From the NCBI GenBank assembly GCA_030704615.1, contig CM060731.1, positions 77,046,756 through 77,110,755 of the forward strand: 64,000 nt of DNA, given 5' to 3'. Position numbers and translations under genes: made by a program. This DNA comes from Takakia lepidozioides. Taxonomy: Eukaryota; Streptophyta; Takakiopsida; Takakiales; Takakiaceae. Below the pieces are notes generated by a model. That model was not told the origin of the DNA and did no database searches. It saw only the letters and a list, made by a program, of their open reading frames with translations. Shown here piece by piece: positions 1-9,124 of the stretch; the stretch's first letter is position 1, and the number at the start of each line of letters is the position of its first letter.

Positions 1-371
1 TGATAAGTTGAAAGGATATATTGGTCTTGCTTCCAATTTGTAATCATCAAACTTCTATAATGTGTTCAAACAACTTGAGTAACTTAACCTCCCAATCAAA
101 AGACATGTAGTGCTACAGAGCAAAATAATGTTAGATCCTTGTTAGAAAAAAACAATTGACACGCTACCAAGCAAGTGTAAATTTATTGCCCTCTTGAGAG
201 CTTTTATCTTCATATGGCAGCATATCTTTGTAGATGTTAGTATTATGCCTTACTCCATTATGTCTGTAAGACTGTCAGTTCTAGGCTTCTACTTTATTTC
301 CAGCTTTGTATGTTGTGCTTTTCTCTCCATCTATACATGTTGTGCTATTAAAATATTTCAATCGTGTATCA
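1..371. other. No gene recognised
   Basis: This AT-rich stretch precedes the first repeat copy. The short reading frames in it have no recognisable domain and overlap on both strands, so I call no gene. Nothing repeats clearly within it. Confidence 0.5.
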
Positions 372-720
372 ATACAATATATGAAGCGAGACGTTTGTTT
401 GTTTGTTTGTTTGTTGTTTTGTTTTGTTTTGTAGCGTTGAGATGTCCCAAACCGCATGGCCCCAGCCCTGGTGCTTGGTACCGTTGGAAAGCCCTCAACG
501 AGGAGGGGTGCACTGGCTTGGTCTCATGATTTTTGGACATGTGGTGTGGGAGATACAGAATTCCAATTACTTTTGGTCACTGGAAATTCACAAAAATTAG
601 CAAAAATGACAAAGTGGGCATTCTTGGGACAATGGTTGGAGCCTCGAGGAGAGAGATATCAAGGGAAAGGTCTCCAGTCTGGTCGTAGGCTCTCTGGAAA
701 AAACAAAATGATCAGATATG
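372..720 (+). repeat. Short TIR element, copy 1 (MITE-like family with B-box-like motif)
   Basis: This copy starts with an AATATATGAAGCGAGACG-type end followed by a (GTTT)n tract. It then carries the family's signature phrases: a CCAAACCGC block, GGTACCGTTGGAAAGCCC, and near the right end a GGT.TCAAATCTGG-like box followed by an A-run. Six other copies or fragments occur before 6.6 kb in both orientations. The family has no coding capacity. The right end of this copy merges into the 107-bp repeat family. Confidence 0.7.
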
Positions 721-1570
721 GGATTGCACTTGGACTTAAATGACATTGGATACTTGGGCCTTTAGATGGAGATGCACTTGGATACATGAATAGAAGATTG
801 CACTTGGGCTTAGATTTCAATTCTTCACACATGGGCCAACAGCATAGGCTACACTAGAGGTCATACTTGGGCCTTGACATAGGTGACCCACTTGGATACA
901 TAAGAAATTGCACTTGGGCTTAGATTTCAATTCTTCACACATGGGCCTTGACATAGCTGGCCCAAGTGTCGAGGGTCATCTAAGCCCATGTGCAATCTCC
1001 TATGTATCCAAATGCGTCTCATATGTCGAGGCCCAAGTCGACATCTACAGATTAGGCCCAAGTCGACATCTGCAGTAGCTTGTGCGGCCGATGTGTAAAT
1101 AATTGAAATCTAAGACCACGTGCAATTTCCTATGTATCCTAGTGCGTCTCCTATGTCGAGGCCCATCTAAGCCCAAGTACAATCTTTTATGTATCCAAGT
1201 GCATCTCCCGCGTAGAGGCCTAAGTGTCCACTGTCATTTAAACCCAAGTGCAATCTCATATGTATCCAATGACATCTCCCATGTGCGTCTCCTATGTCGA
1301 GGCCCATCTAAGCCCAGTGTGCAATCTTTTATGTATTCAAGTGTATCTCCCATGTAGATGCCCAAGTGTCCATTGTCATTTCAGACCAAGTGCAATTTCT
1401 TATGTATCCCAGTGCGTCTCTTATGTTGAGGCCCAAGTGCGACCTCTTGTGTAGCCTATGCCGTTGGCCCATGTGTGAAAAATTGAAATCTAAGCCCAAG
1501 TGCAATCTTCTATTCATGTATCCAAGTGCATCTCCCATGTAAAGGCCTAAGTGTGACCTCAAGTGTCCAA
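720..1570. repeat. Degenerate array of the ~107-bp 'gcacttgg' repeat
   Basis: The unit runs GCACTTGG(A/G)CTTAGATGACA, then GGACACTTGGGCCAATGGCA, CAGGCTACCCTAGAGGTC, GCACTTGGGCCTCGACATAG, GAGACGCACTTGGATACATA. I count about 107 bp for the consensus. Here the units occur in both orientations, with the plus-strand reading inverted from about 950 onward, and several are truncated. The frames through it reflect the repeat and are not genes. Confidence 0.7.
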
Positions 1571-1876
1571 AGACCTACATTTTGGGAGATCCACGGGGGG
1601 TCACTATATGTATTTTTTTCATATAACGTGGGTACAAAAGTATATTTATACTAGGCTATATTTTTTAAATTTTGATTTTTTTTTTCCACCCTATCTTTAG
1701 GTAATATTGTAAAACCCTTTGTTTTCTAACACCCTATTTTTTTATAATTTTCTTTTGCGACAACTAATTAGACCTATTTTAAATTATCATTTGAAATAAT
1801 TACAAAAGTTCAAAGCATGTACACAAACAAGTACATTCCATATAACATAAGTCAAATGCTAGACCCAAGAAAAAGT
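1571..1876. other. AT-rich spacer
   Basis: This is a very AT-rich stretch with T-runs. I see no gene, RNA or repeat unit here. It lies downstream (minus sense) of the possible terminal exon at 1877-2053. Confidence 0.5.
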
Positions 1877-2053
1877 TTAATTTTCAATAGCCACGAACTC
1901 ATTCAAAGCTCCAACATCACTTGGATCTAAAGAATACAAGTCTTGAGATGGTTCAAATGCCATAGTCACTGTTGAGATTATGGTATTAACATCAATCCAC
2001 TGTGTATCACTGGAATCATATTTGAACTTCAGGTGACCTCTACCTGATCTCAT
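1877..2053 (-). CDS. Possible terminal exon or gene remnant, 58 codons, unknown function
   Basis: The minus strand reads an open stretch from ATG at 2053 to TAA at 1877, 58 residues. It has protein-like composition: a K-F-K-Y-D-S-S-D-T-Q-W-I-D-V core followed by an acidic tail ending EFVAIEN. Just upstream on the same strand, another frame also reads protein-like sequence (HPCEVSHIASNSNPSG) into a stop, so this may be the frameshifted end of a decayed gene. Alternatively it is a last exon, since an AG lies immediately before the GTAGAGG stretch. I do not recognise the family. AT-rich flanks make a chance frame possible. Confidence 0.3.
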   Translation of the reverse strand: MRSGRGHLKFKYDSSDTQWIDVNTIISTVTMAFEPSQDLYSLDPSDVGALNEFVAIEN

Positions 2054-2289
2054 CCTGATGGATTAGAGTTGGATGCAATATGAGAAACTTCACAAGGATG
2101 GATACATTCTACTGTAGATAAAACCCTTTATTACATTAATTTTTTAAAGTAAAACTCTGGATTTTTTGTGACCCTTACTGGGTGAAATGATATTGCCTTA
2201 CCATATTTTATAAGTAACACTTTTCTAAAATTTATCTAAAAAAATAAATTACACCCTATATTTGTTCTCACGTGGTTTTGAAAATATGG

Positions 2290-2690
2290 GGAGTGATCCC
2301 CCCAAGGGGAGATCTCTATGTCATTGCCCACTTTGCTATTTTTGCAATTTCCCCTGTCGAGGCTTCATATATTGATATATCCACTTTGCTATTTTTTGCG
2401 AATTTCCAGCGATCAAAAGTATTTGAAATTCCAACTCTCCCACATGAAGGGCCAATCATTGCTCCAGGAAAGCCCACTTTGCTGAATTTTCAACGACCCA
2501 AAGCACTTGAAATTCTAGATCTCCCACACCGCTGGTCCAAAAATCATGAGTCCAAGCCAGTGCACCCCTCCTCACCGAGGACTTTATAACGACACCAAGC
2601 ACCCACGCCGGCCCCGCGGTTTGGGAGATCTCAATCTCAACGTGACAAAACAACAAAACAAAACAGACGTCTCGATTCATATAAGTCCAA
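2290..2690 (-). repeat. Short TIR element, copy 2, inverted
   Basis: This copy has the same blocks as the copy at 372-720 but in the opposite orientation, ending in an (AAAC)n-type tract and a CGTCTCGATTCATAT terminus. An internal block (CACTTTGCTATTTTT...GAATTTCCAGCGA) is present twice, at about 2380 and 2480, so the copy is internally duplicated or is two nested copies. Confidence 0.65.
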
Positions 2691-3030
2691 GTGCAATCCC
2701 CTATATATCTAGCGACCCTCCTGTTTGGGAGATCTAGGCCTAGGGTAGGCGACCCATGTGTTAAGTCCAAGTGCAATTTCTTACGTATCCAAGTGGGTCT
2801 CATATGTCAAGGCCCATGTATGAAGAATTGAAATCTAAGCCCACGTGCAATTTCTTATGTATCCAAGTGGGTCTCCTATGTCGAGGCCCAAGTGCGACCT
2901 CTAGTGTAGCCTATGCCATTGGCCCATGTGTGAAGAATTGAAATCTAAGCCCAAGTGCAATCTTCTATTCATGTATCCAAGTGCATCTCCCATGTAGAGG
3001 CCTAAGTGTCGAGTGTCAAGCAATCCCATA
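2690..3030. repeat. 107-bp repeat family, array 2
   Basis: Units read AAGTGCAATCTCCTATGTATC-type sequence, which is the inverse of the reading at 720-950. They include CTATGCCATTGGCCCATGTG and GAATTGAAATCTAAGCCCA. Several units are truncated. There is no coding potential. Confidence 0.65.
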
Positions 3031-3034
3031 TCTA

Positions 3035-3315
3035 ATCAAATTCTTTTTCAGAGAGCCTATGACCAGATTTGAACCGGAGACCTTTCCCTTGATATTTCTC
3101 CCGTCGAGGCTCCAACCAATCTCCCAGGAATGCCCACTTTGCCATTTTTGCTACTTTTTGTGAATTTCCAGCGACCAAAAGTATGAGACCAAGTGCACCC
3201 CTCCTTGTCGAGGGCTTTCCTCCAACGGCACCAAGCACCAAGGCTGGGCCCGCGGTTTGGGAGATCTCAACGATGCTACAAAACAAAACAAACGTCTCAA
3301 TTCATATATTGATAA
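3035..3315 (-). repeat. Short TIR element, copy 3, inverted
   Basis: The copy begins with the reverse complement of the B-box-like end (GATTTGAACCGGAGACC) and ends in an AACAAAACAAACG tract followed by TCTCAATTCATATATTGAT. That order is the mirror of the copies at 3420 and 4795. It is shorter than the other copies because part of the centre is missing. Confidence 0.65.
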
Positions 3316-3419
3316 TGGGAGACATCCACCTATTTAATTAATTCTAAACAAGTATCAAAATCCAAATGTATTGAGATATGACGATATGACCTAGAGAGAT
3401 TATGTTATTTTTTATGAAG

Positions 3420-3750
3420 TAATCAATGTATGAATCGAAACGTTTGTTTTGTTTTGTGTTGTTTTGTAGCGTCGTTGAGATCTCCCAAACCGCGGGGCCC
3501 CAGCGCGGGTGCTTGGTGCCATTGGAAAGCCCTCGAGGAGGAGGGGTGCACCGACTTGGTCTCATGATTTTTGGACAAGCGGTGAGGGAGATGTGGAATT
3601 CCAAGTACTTTTGATCGCTGGAAATTCACAAAAATAGCAAAAATGACAAAGTGGGCATTCTTTGGACAATGGTTAGAGCCTCGAGGGGAGAGATATAAAG
3701 GGAAAGGTCTCCGGTTCAAATCTGGTCGTAGGCTCTGTGGAAAGAAAACT
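3420..3750 (+). repeat. Short TIR element, copy 4
   Basis: The left end is AATGTATGAATCGAAACG plus a GTTTTG tract. The centre matches the other copies, and the right end has GGTTCAAATCTGGTCG. The copy is followed directly by 107-bp repeat sequence (to about 3900). A further partial, rearranged copy occupies about 3905-4065, where the AATATATGAAGCC terminus is internal. Confidence 0.65.
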
Positions 3751-4069
3751 TACTTAGATGACATTGGACACTTGGGCCAATGGCAAAGGCTACCCTAGAG
3801 GTTGCATTTAGGCTTTGATATAGGAGACGCACTTTGATACATAGGGGATTGCACTTGGACTTAGATGACTCTAGACACTTGTGCCAATGGCATAGGCTAC
3901 CCTAGACGAGGAAATTTGGGAAAAATAGAAAAGTAGGCTTTCATGATTGGCCCTTCATGTGGGAGATTTGGAATTTCAAGTGTTTGCTGGAAATTCACGA
4001 AAAATAGCAAAGTGCATATATCAATATATGAAGCCTCGACAGGGGAGATTGCAAAAATAGCAAAGTGGG

Positions 4070-4797
4070 TTTTCGGATTGCACTTGGACTTAGGTGACAT
4101 TGAACACTGGAGGTCGCACTTTGGCCTCTACATGGGAGACGCACATGGATACATAGGAGATAGCTGTCGTGCGCATACATATCGCTACACAACTACATCG
4201 CTGTCCAAAACCACACAACACATGTGCACACCACACACTAGTATACCACTAGTCCACCACTAGTCCAACCACTAGGCTACAACTAGTCAGTCACTAGGCT
4301 GCCACTATGCTGCCTACTATGGCAGTCACTAGTCCACACGTCGTAGTGTGGATTCCCCATGGCGTGGGGTGCACTTGGCTTGACTTGTATTTGAGTGATG
4401 AGGTTATATATGCATGAGTTTATGCTTCAGCATTGTGAGCTCGCATGAGCTTGTGCTTGTATTCTTCTTCTTTATCACTCGAGAAAGATGAGCCTCCCGC
4501 GCTTGCCGTGAAGATAACCACTCCAGGGCCTAAATCTGCCTTGATCCCTGGATTGACACTTGGGCCAATCCCAAATGTCAATATGTAAAAGCTAGCTATT
4601 TCCTAGCTAGTTTCACACTAGTGGTAAAATAACTTGACATAGCACTTGGGCTTAGATTTTCAATTCTTCACACATGGGCCAATGACACAAGCTACCCTAG
4701 ATCTCCCAAACAATGGGGTCTCTGGATACATAGGGGATTGCATTTGGACATAGATGACACTGGACACTTGGGCCAACGGCACAGGCTACCGTAGTCA
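4070..4797. repeat. 107-bp repeat array interrupted by the solo LTR
   Basis: Repeat sequence runs from about 4070 to 4164 and resumes at 4640 to about 4797. Joining GATACATAGGAGATAGC (ending 4164) directly to ACTTGGGCTTAG (after 4643) restores a normal unit; elsewhere the same stretch reads GATACATAGGGGATTGCACTTGG. The LTR therefore inserted into a pre-existing repeat array. Confidence 0.75.
4165..4639 (-). mobile_element. Solo LTR of the gypsy family, minus orientation
   Basis: The 475-bp segment reads TG...CA on either strand. On the minus strand it starts TGTCAAGTTATTTTACC and ends GTATGCGCACGACA. It is flanked by TAGC at 4161-4164 and 4640-4643; the preceding A at 4160 matches the last LTR base, so the repeat can also be counted as ATAGC. 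Its 3' terminus (about 55 bp, including GATGTAGTTGTGTAGCGATA) matches the end at 13265, and its 5' terminus matches the LTR start at 20265. No internal element sequence is present, so this is best read as the product of LTR-LTR recombination. Confidence 0.85.
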
Positions 4798-5151
4798 AAT
4801 ATATGAATCGAGATAATTTGTTTGTTTGTTTATTTGTTTTGTCGCGTAGAGATGTCCCAAACCGCGGGCCCCAGCAGTGGTGTTTGGTACTGTTGGAAAG
4901 CCCTCGACGAGGAGGGGTGCACGGGCTTGGTCTCATGATTTTTGGACCTGCGGTGTGGGAGATGTGGAATTTCAAGTACTTTAGGTCGCTGGAAATTCAC
5001 GAAAAATAGTATAAATAGCAAAGTGGGCATTCATGGGACAACGGTTGGAGCCTTGGCAGGAGAGATATCAAGGCAAAGGTTTCCGGTTCAAATCTGGTTG
5101 TAGCCTTTATGGAAAAAAATGATTAGATATGGCTTGCTTCATATATTGATG
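4795..5151 (+). repeat. Short TIR element, copy 6 (most complete)
   Basis: This copy has both ends: TCAAATATATGAATCGAG on the left and, read inverted, TCAATATATGAAGCAAGCC on the right, giving imperfect terminal inverted repeats of about 16 bp around 357 bp. The interior contains a (GTTT)n tract near the left end and GGTTCAAATCTGG (a match to a pol III B box) at about 5084. It has no coding capacity. I call it MITE-like; a tRNA-derived origin for part of it is possible. Confidence 0.7.
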
Positions 5152-5203
5152 CATTTGGACTTAGATGACATTGGACACTTGGGCCAACAGCACAGGCTAC
5201 CCT

Positions 5204-5450
5204 AGTCAATATATGAATCGAGACGTTTGTTTTGTTTTATTTTGTATTGTTTGTTTGTTTGTAGCGTGTTTAAATCTCCCAAACCGCGAGGCCCCAACCC
5301 TGGTGCTTGGTACCGTTGGAAAGCCCTCGATGAGGAGGGGTGCACCGGCTTGGTCTCATGATTTTTGGACCGGCGGTGTGGAAGATGTTGAATTTCAAGT
5401 AGTTTTGGTCTTTGGAAACTCACAAAAACTAGCAAAGTGGGCTTTCCTCC
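5204..5450 (+). repeat. Short TIR element, copy 7, 3'-truncated
   Basis: The copy begins CAATATATGAATCGAGACG with a GTTT tract and follows the family through the TTTTTGGACCGGCGGTGTGG block. It ends near 5450, where unrelated AT-rich DNA begins. A right-end fragment of the same family (GGTCTCCGGTTTAAATCTGG) lies at about 6447-6560. Confidence 0.65.
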
Positions 5451-6035
5451 TGGGGGGGTTGTACTTTTTATAAAATGTGCGTATCACGTGCGTTCACCAA
5501 CTAATCATAAAAACCCCTTATACGGATTCTTGGATAATTTATACCCCCTCTGTACATACTTTTTGAGGATTATAAAACCCTCTCCTGTACATATACAAAA
5601 ATTTACAATTTTAAAAAAGTACCCCCTTCTATATGTATATTCTCCTTTTCAATCATTAAAAAATACCCTCAAATATGTATATGTATGTTTTTACATTATA
5701 TCAAGTTTATTCATTTAGAAACAGAATAAAATCCAATAAATTAATTAAAAAATATCTATTTGCCCTCGATAAGATTGTCAAAGACTTTCCGCTCATTGTA
5801 ATTGTGTTTCCCTTCAATACCACATAACTTCCATAATACTAATAAGTTGAGCCAGCTTATAGAGTAGTTTTTAAGCTACCTACCATATTGATTAAATACT
5901 AAATAGTACCATGTTTCAGTTCTGAATCAGAATGTATTGTTCAAGACATCTTATCTCCAAGAGTCCGGGGTTTTCAGATGTATAATGTTATCTCTGGATT
6001 AACCACCAAATGGTACAATATATACTCTTATCTCT
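5451..6035. other. AT-rich spacer, nothing recognised
   Basis: The stretch is dominated by A/T with short pyrimidine blocks (TACCCCCTTCT). It shows no gene, repeat unit or RNA that I can support. Confidence 0.5.
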
Positions 6036-6100
6036 GGCTGGCGATTTGATCTCGCCGTGCATCGCGGCCTAAACGATGTCCTTACCACTAGACTACCCCT
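6036..6100 (-). repeat. tRNA-like sequence (SINE head or tRNA remnant)
   Basis: On the minus strand an A-box match TAGTCTAGTGG (6085-6095) is followed by a B-box-like GAGATCAAATC (6043-6053) about 40 bases later, the spacing expected of a tRNA gene. I could not fold a convincing full cloverleaf by eye, and the B box deviates from GGTTC. A tRNA-derived SINE head or pseudo-tRNA is more likely than a functional tRNA. Confidence 0.4.
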
Positions 6101-6239
6101 TAAAATTCAACAACCCCCTCCTGTAACATTATATTTAACGTGTTTTAAACCCCCACATTTATGTATAATGTTGTACATGGGGGGTTTAAAATACCCGGTA
6201 GATTGCCGTTTTGGGGCAAGTGTCGTGGCACCGTGGAGA

Positions 6240-6605
6240 TGCTCTTAGATGACAGTTGACACTTGGGCCAACTGCACAGGCTACCCTAGAGGTCGCACTT
6301 GGGCCTCACTTAGGGGACGCACTAGGATACATATGAGATCTTGCAGTTGGGCTTAGATGACACTGAGCATTTGGGCCAAGGGCACAAGCTATCCTAGAGG
6401 TTGCATTTGGGCCTCCACATAGGAGACATACTTGGATATATAGGGGATCAATATACTAGGAGATATCAAAGAAGGTCTCCGGTTTAAATCTGGTCGTAGG
6501 CTCTGTGGAAAAAAAATGATTGGATATGGCTTGCTTCAAGTATTTGATGCACTTGGACTTAGATGACATTGGACATTTGGGCCAACGGCACAGGCTACCC
6601 TAGTA
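6240..6605. repeat. 107-bp repeat family, array 3, with a fragment of the TIR element
   Basis: Two to three units read in the GCACTTGGGC sense (6240-6440). They are followed by the right-end fragment of the short TIR element (about 6447-6560) and one more partial unit ending GGCTACCCTAG near 6602. Confidence 0.65.
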
Positions 6606-7180
6606 TAAGTTATATTAACACATATTTTTATTCACGTAATATATATATATATAGGGGAAGTAGCCCCAGTAAAACTTTATTGATAAGGGGAAAAATAAAA
6701 CCCCATGAGCCCATGAAGCAATTAACACACCAACAAAGGTGCGGGTATTTCGCATCCGTGGGGTATGGTATCAGTGTGGGTATGTTTGGAACCCTAAACC
6801 CTAAGTTCTACATACACCCGGGGTATAGGTTGCATGACATACCAGCCGGGTTGGTTCTAGCATGTCCTTACCCATACCCTTGCACATACCCCCGCCGACT
6901 GGCACAAACCAGTACAACACTGGTGATAACGAGTGTCGGACTGGTATATGTATTGGTATTAGATACCAGACCAGTCTGGTATCCTTTGGGAGACTCGATA
7001 CATGGTCATCTACCATACCAGCCTAGTATCAGTTTTTTCATACCAGCCACAATCCCACTACTCCCCCGCCATCTTCCTCATTTAGTCTAATATGTGTATT
7101 ATAGTAATTTATGTGCACATATGCCTACATACTTGTATTTATGTAGAGTTGATATCTAATATCAGCTGGTATTGTGGTCA
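6606..7180. other. Spacer rich in ACCAG/TGGTAT words
   Basis: A TA-microsatellite near 6640 is followed by about 250 bases in which ACCAG, TGGTAT and their complements recur many times in both orientations (6830-7050), giving strong self-complementarity. An AACCCTAAACCCTAAG stretch near 6790 resembles two telomere repeats but is far too short to be a telomere tract. I see no gene. Confidence 0.45.
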
Positions 7181-8385
7181 TGATACTCACACTCATAGCA
7201 AGGTTGGGATCTATCCTCCCATCCACATGTGGAAGGTGACATGGCGCACAATTGCGCACATGGTCCTTCCATACCATGTCATCTCGACCCTCCAGAATCA
7301 GCACTCCTGAAGGCAACACCTCTCGGACCCTTAGAATCACACGACATGCTGTGACATCCAAGGTCGTAGACGATGTCTGCTGCAAATACACATAGTCCCC
7401 AAAGATGGAAACGTCGAACACCTGGCCAATATCCTCCTCCACATATAGTGGCGTACCTCAATGTGTCTCGGTGTTGGCAATAGCAAGGTTCTCAAAAGCC
7501 ATAGGCATGACTTTCTTGAACAACTCTACCCGTTGGGTACATGTTTGTGTCAACACATCCAGATCATCAAGGTTGAGGACAACTGCAATCTCCCTGCGAA
7601 TAGATGCAAACAAATCTAGCTCTCAGCCAAAGAGAAGGAAATAAGGTGAGAACGAGGCAAGTGATGTTTGCTTGCTAAACCTGTAGCCCATGGCCAACCA
7701 AGGTAGCTGAAGGTCCCAATCCCCTAAGTGTCACTTCTGCAAGCCATACTTACGCAAGCCTCTCTTGACTGTTTGAACAACTCTCTCTGCCAAGCCATCA
7801 GCCTCGGGATGATCCCGAGAAGTAATACGGTGGTCTATCAAGGCTTGCTCACACAAAGCCTGAAACTCCCCCAAGAACTCTCTCCCCTAGTCCGTGAATA
7901 CCTCAGCTGGAGCACCAAATTGGCTAAGCATTCGATCTAAGAATGCATACGCAGCCCCATCACTTGCCTTGTCAAGCAATGCCACTAGTTCAATCCATTT
8001 GGAGAAATGTTTCACCATCACCAGCACATACTTGTTATAGCGAATCGTTAGTGGCAATGGGGCTGCGAAGTCAAGGCTCTAACAATAGCCCAAACCCATA
8101 ATGGATAAAGATGTAATTATGGGGTAGGGGCATTGAAAGAAGCCCACACACCATGCATCTTGTCACTAACTGTTGCACATCCGTGTGCATGCCCCGCCAC
8201 CAATACTGTCTTTGCAGCAAACTATGAGTGCGCCGCACCCCAAAATGTCCCAACTCCTCATGGGCATGGTGTACCAATCGCGCTCATTATGTTGGATGAG
8301 GCACAATCCTCACTCATCCATCCTCCCATACTCGGAGTAAATGAGTCCCCTCCCACTTGAACCTCTTGGCTCGTTGTAGGATCAG
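7180..8385 (-). pseudogene. Ty3/gypsy integrase fragment, same family as the 13-20 kb element
   Basis: The minus strand encodes, in several frames, the integrase of the same family. It shows the HAHEELGHFGV...CMVC zinc-binding region (8130-8280), the catalytic-core stretch FTD*GREF (near 7890) containing the second catalytic Asp, the DHPEADGLAERVVQ motif with the catalytic Glu, and the SH3-like C-terminal region YLQQT...CHLP. Homology to the 13-kb copy starts at the GTTGTAGGATC junction (about 8382) and stops before the PHD finger (about 7180). The stop at 7887-7889 is TAG where the family needs Gln (CAG). It retains the 30-odd residues deleted from the 13-kb copy. Confidence 0.85.
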
Positions 8386-9124
8386 CGGATGCCACGGCGA
8401 GTCGGGAAGTAATCGCCCACGCTCATGTGGCAGGACAGAAACGACCATCTTCTACACTACGAACACCTTCTCCGTCTGTGAGTTGAAGTTCTTCACATTC
8501 ACCATGATTGAAAGAATGTATGTTTTTGTTTCATTGATTCTTTGTGGTGGTTTTTCCTTTTGGTGGAATGTAGAGGGGTGCTTTGTTTTTGTTATGAGGG
8601 GCTCACAGCAGTAGTGCACAGTTCTTGGCACAAGCAATTAGTTAGGGCTTTCCAGACACTTCAAGCAGACAAATTGCAGGGACACTTATCTTTCATGGAC
8701 CCATCAGGTTTGTCCCTTTGAATGCTTGATATTGATTTTCAGGAACAACCCATACCTAAAAGTATTGGGAGCACATCATTGGGGCCAATCAAATTTGGGA
8801 GATTTACTGCCCAAGATCATACTGACTTTTGGGTAATCTTGTCTTTAATATATGCAGACAGAGCACAACTAAACCTGCTCTTTCTTTTGTAAGGCATCCT
8901 CCTTGGCTTTCAGCTCCTGTTCCTTCTTCAGTCCTTGATGTCAAACAAGTCCTTGATGTAACTTCATTTCAACATTACCATAGGCAGCCTTACCTGAAAT
9001 ACCGATGACCATCAAGGAGTAAGAATTGAGAACACCCACTTTGAATTCTAGGATTTGCTGCTTGCTGCCTATATGTATGTGGATTCACCCACATTGTACT
9101 TGGTGTTTGTCTTTTCAGGGCAAG
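8386..9124 (+). other. Spacer with a possible 5' exon at about 8612-8703
   Basis: Most of this stretch is non-coding. Around 8612-8703 the plus strand reads a protein-like segment (HSSWHKQLVRAFQTLQADK then LSFMDPSG) preceded by an AG and followed by a GTTTGT donor. It could be an upstream exon of the transposase-type gene that follows. I cannot connect it in phase with confidence. Confidence 0.3.

Noticed and set aside
6787-6800. Telomere-like CCCTAAA words (also near 23700, 23950 and 35740)
   Set aside because: Only one or two repeats each, in unrelated AT-rich contexts; no tandem tract of the kind needed for an interstitial telomere.
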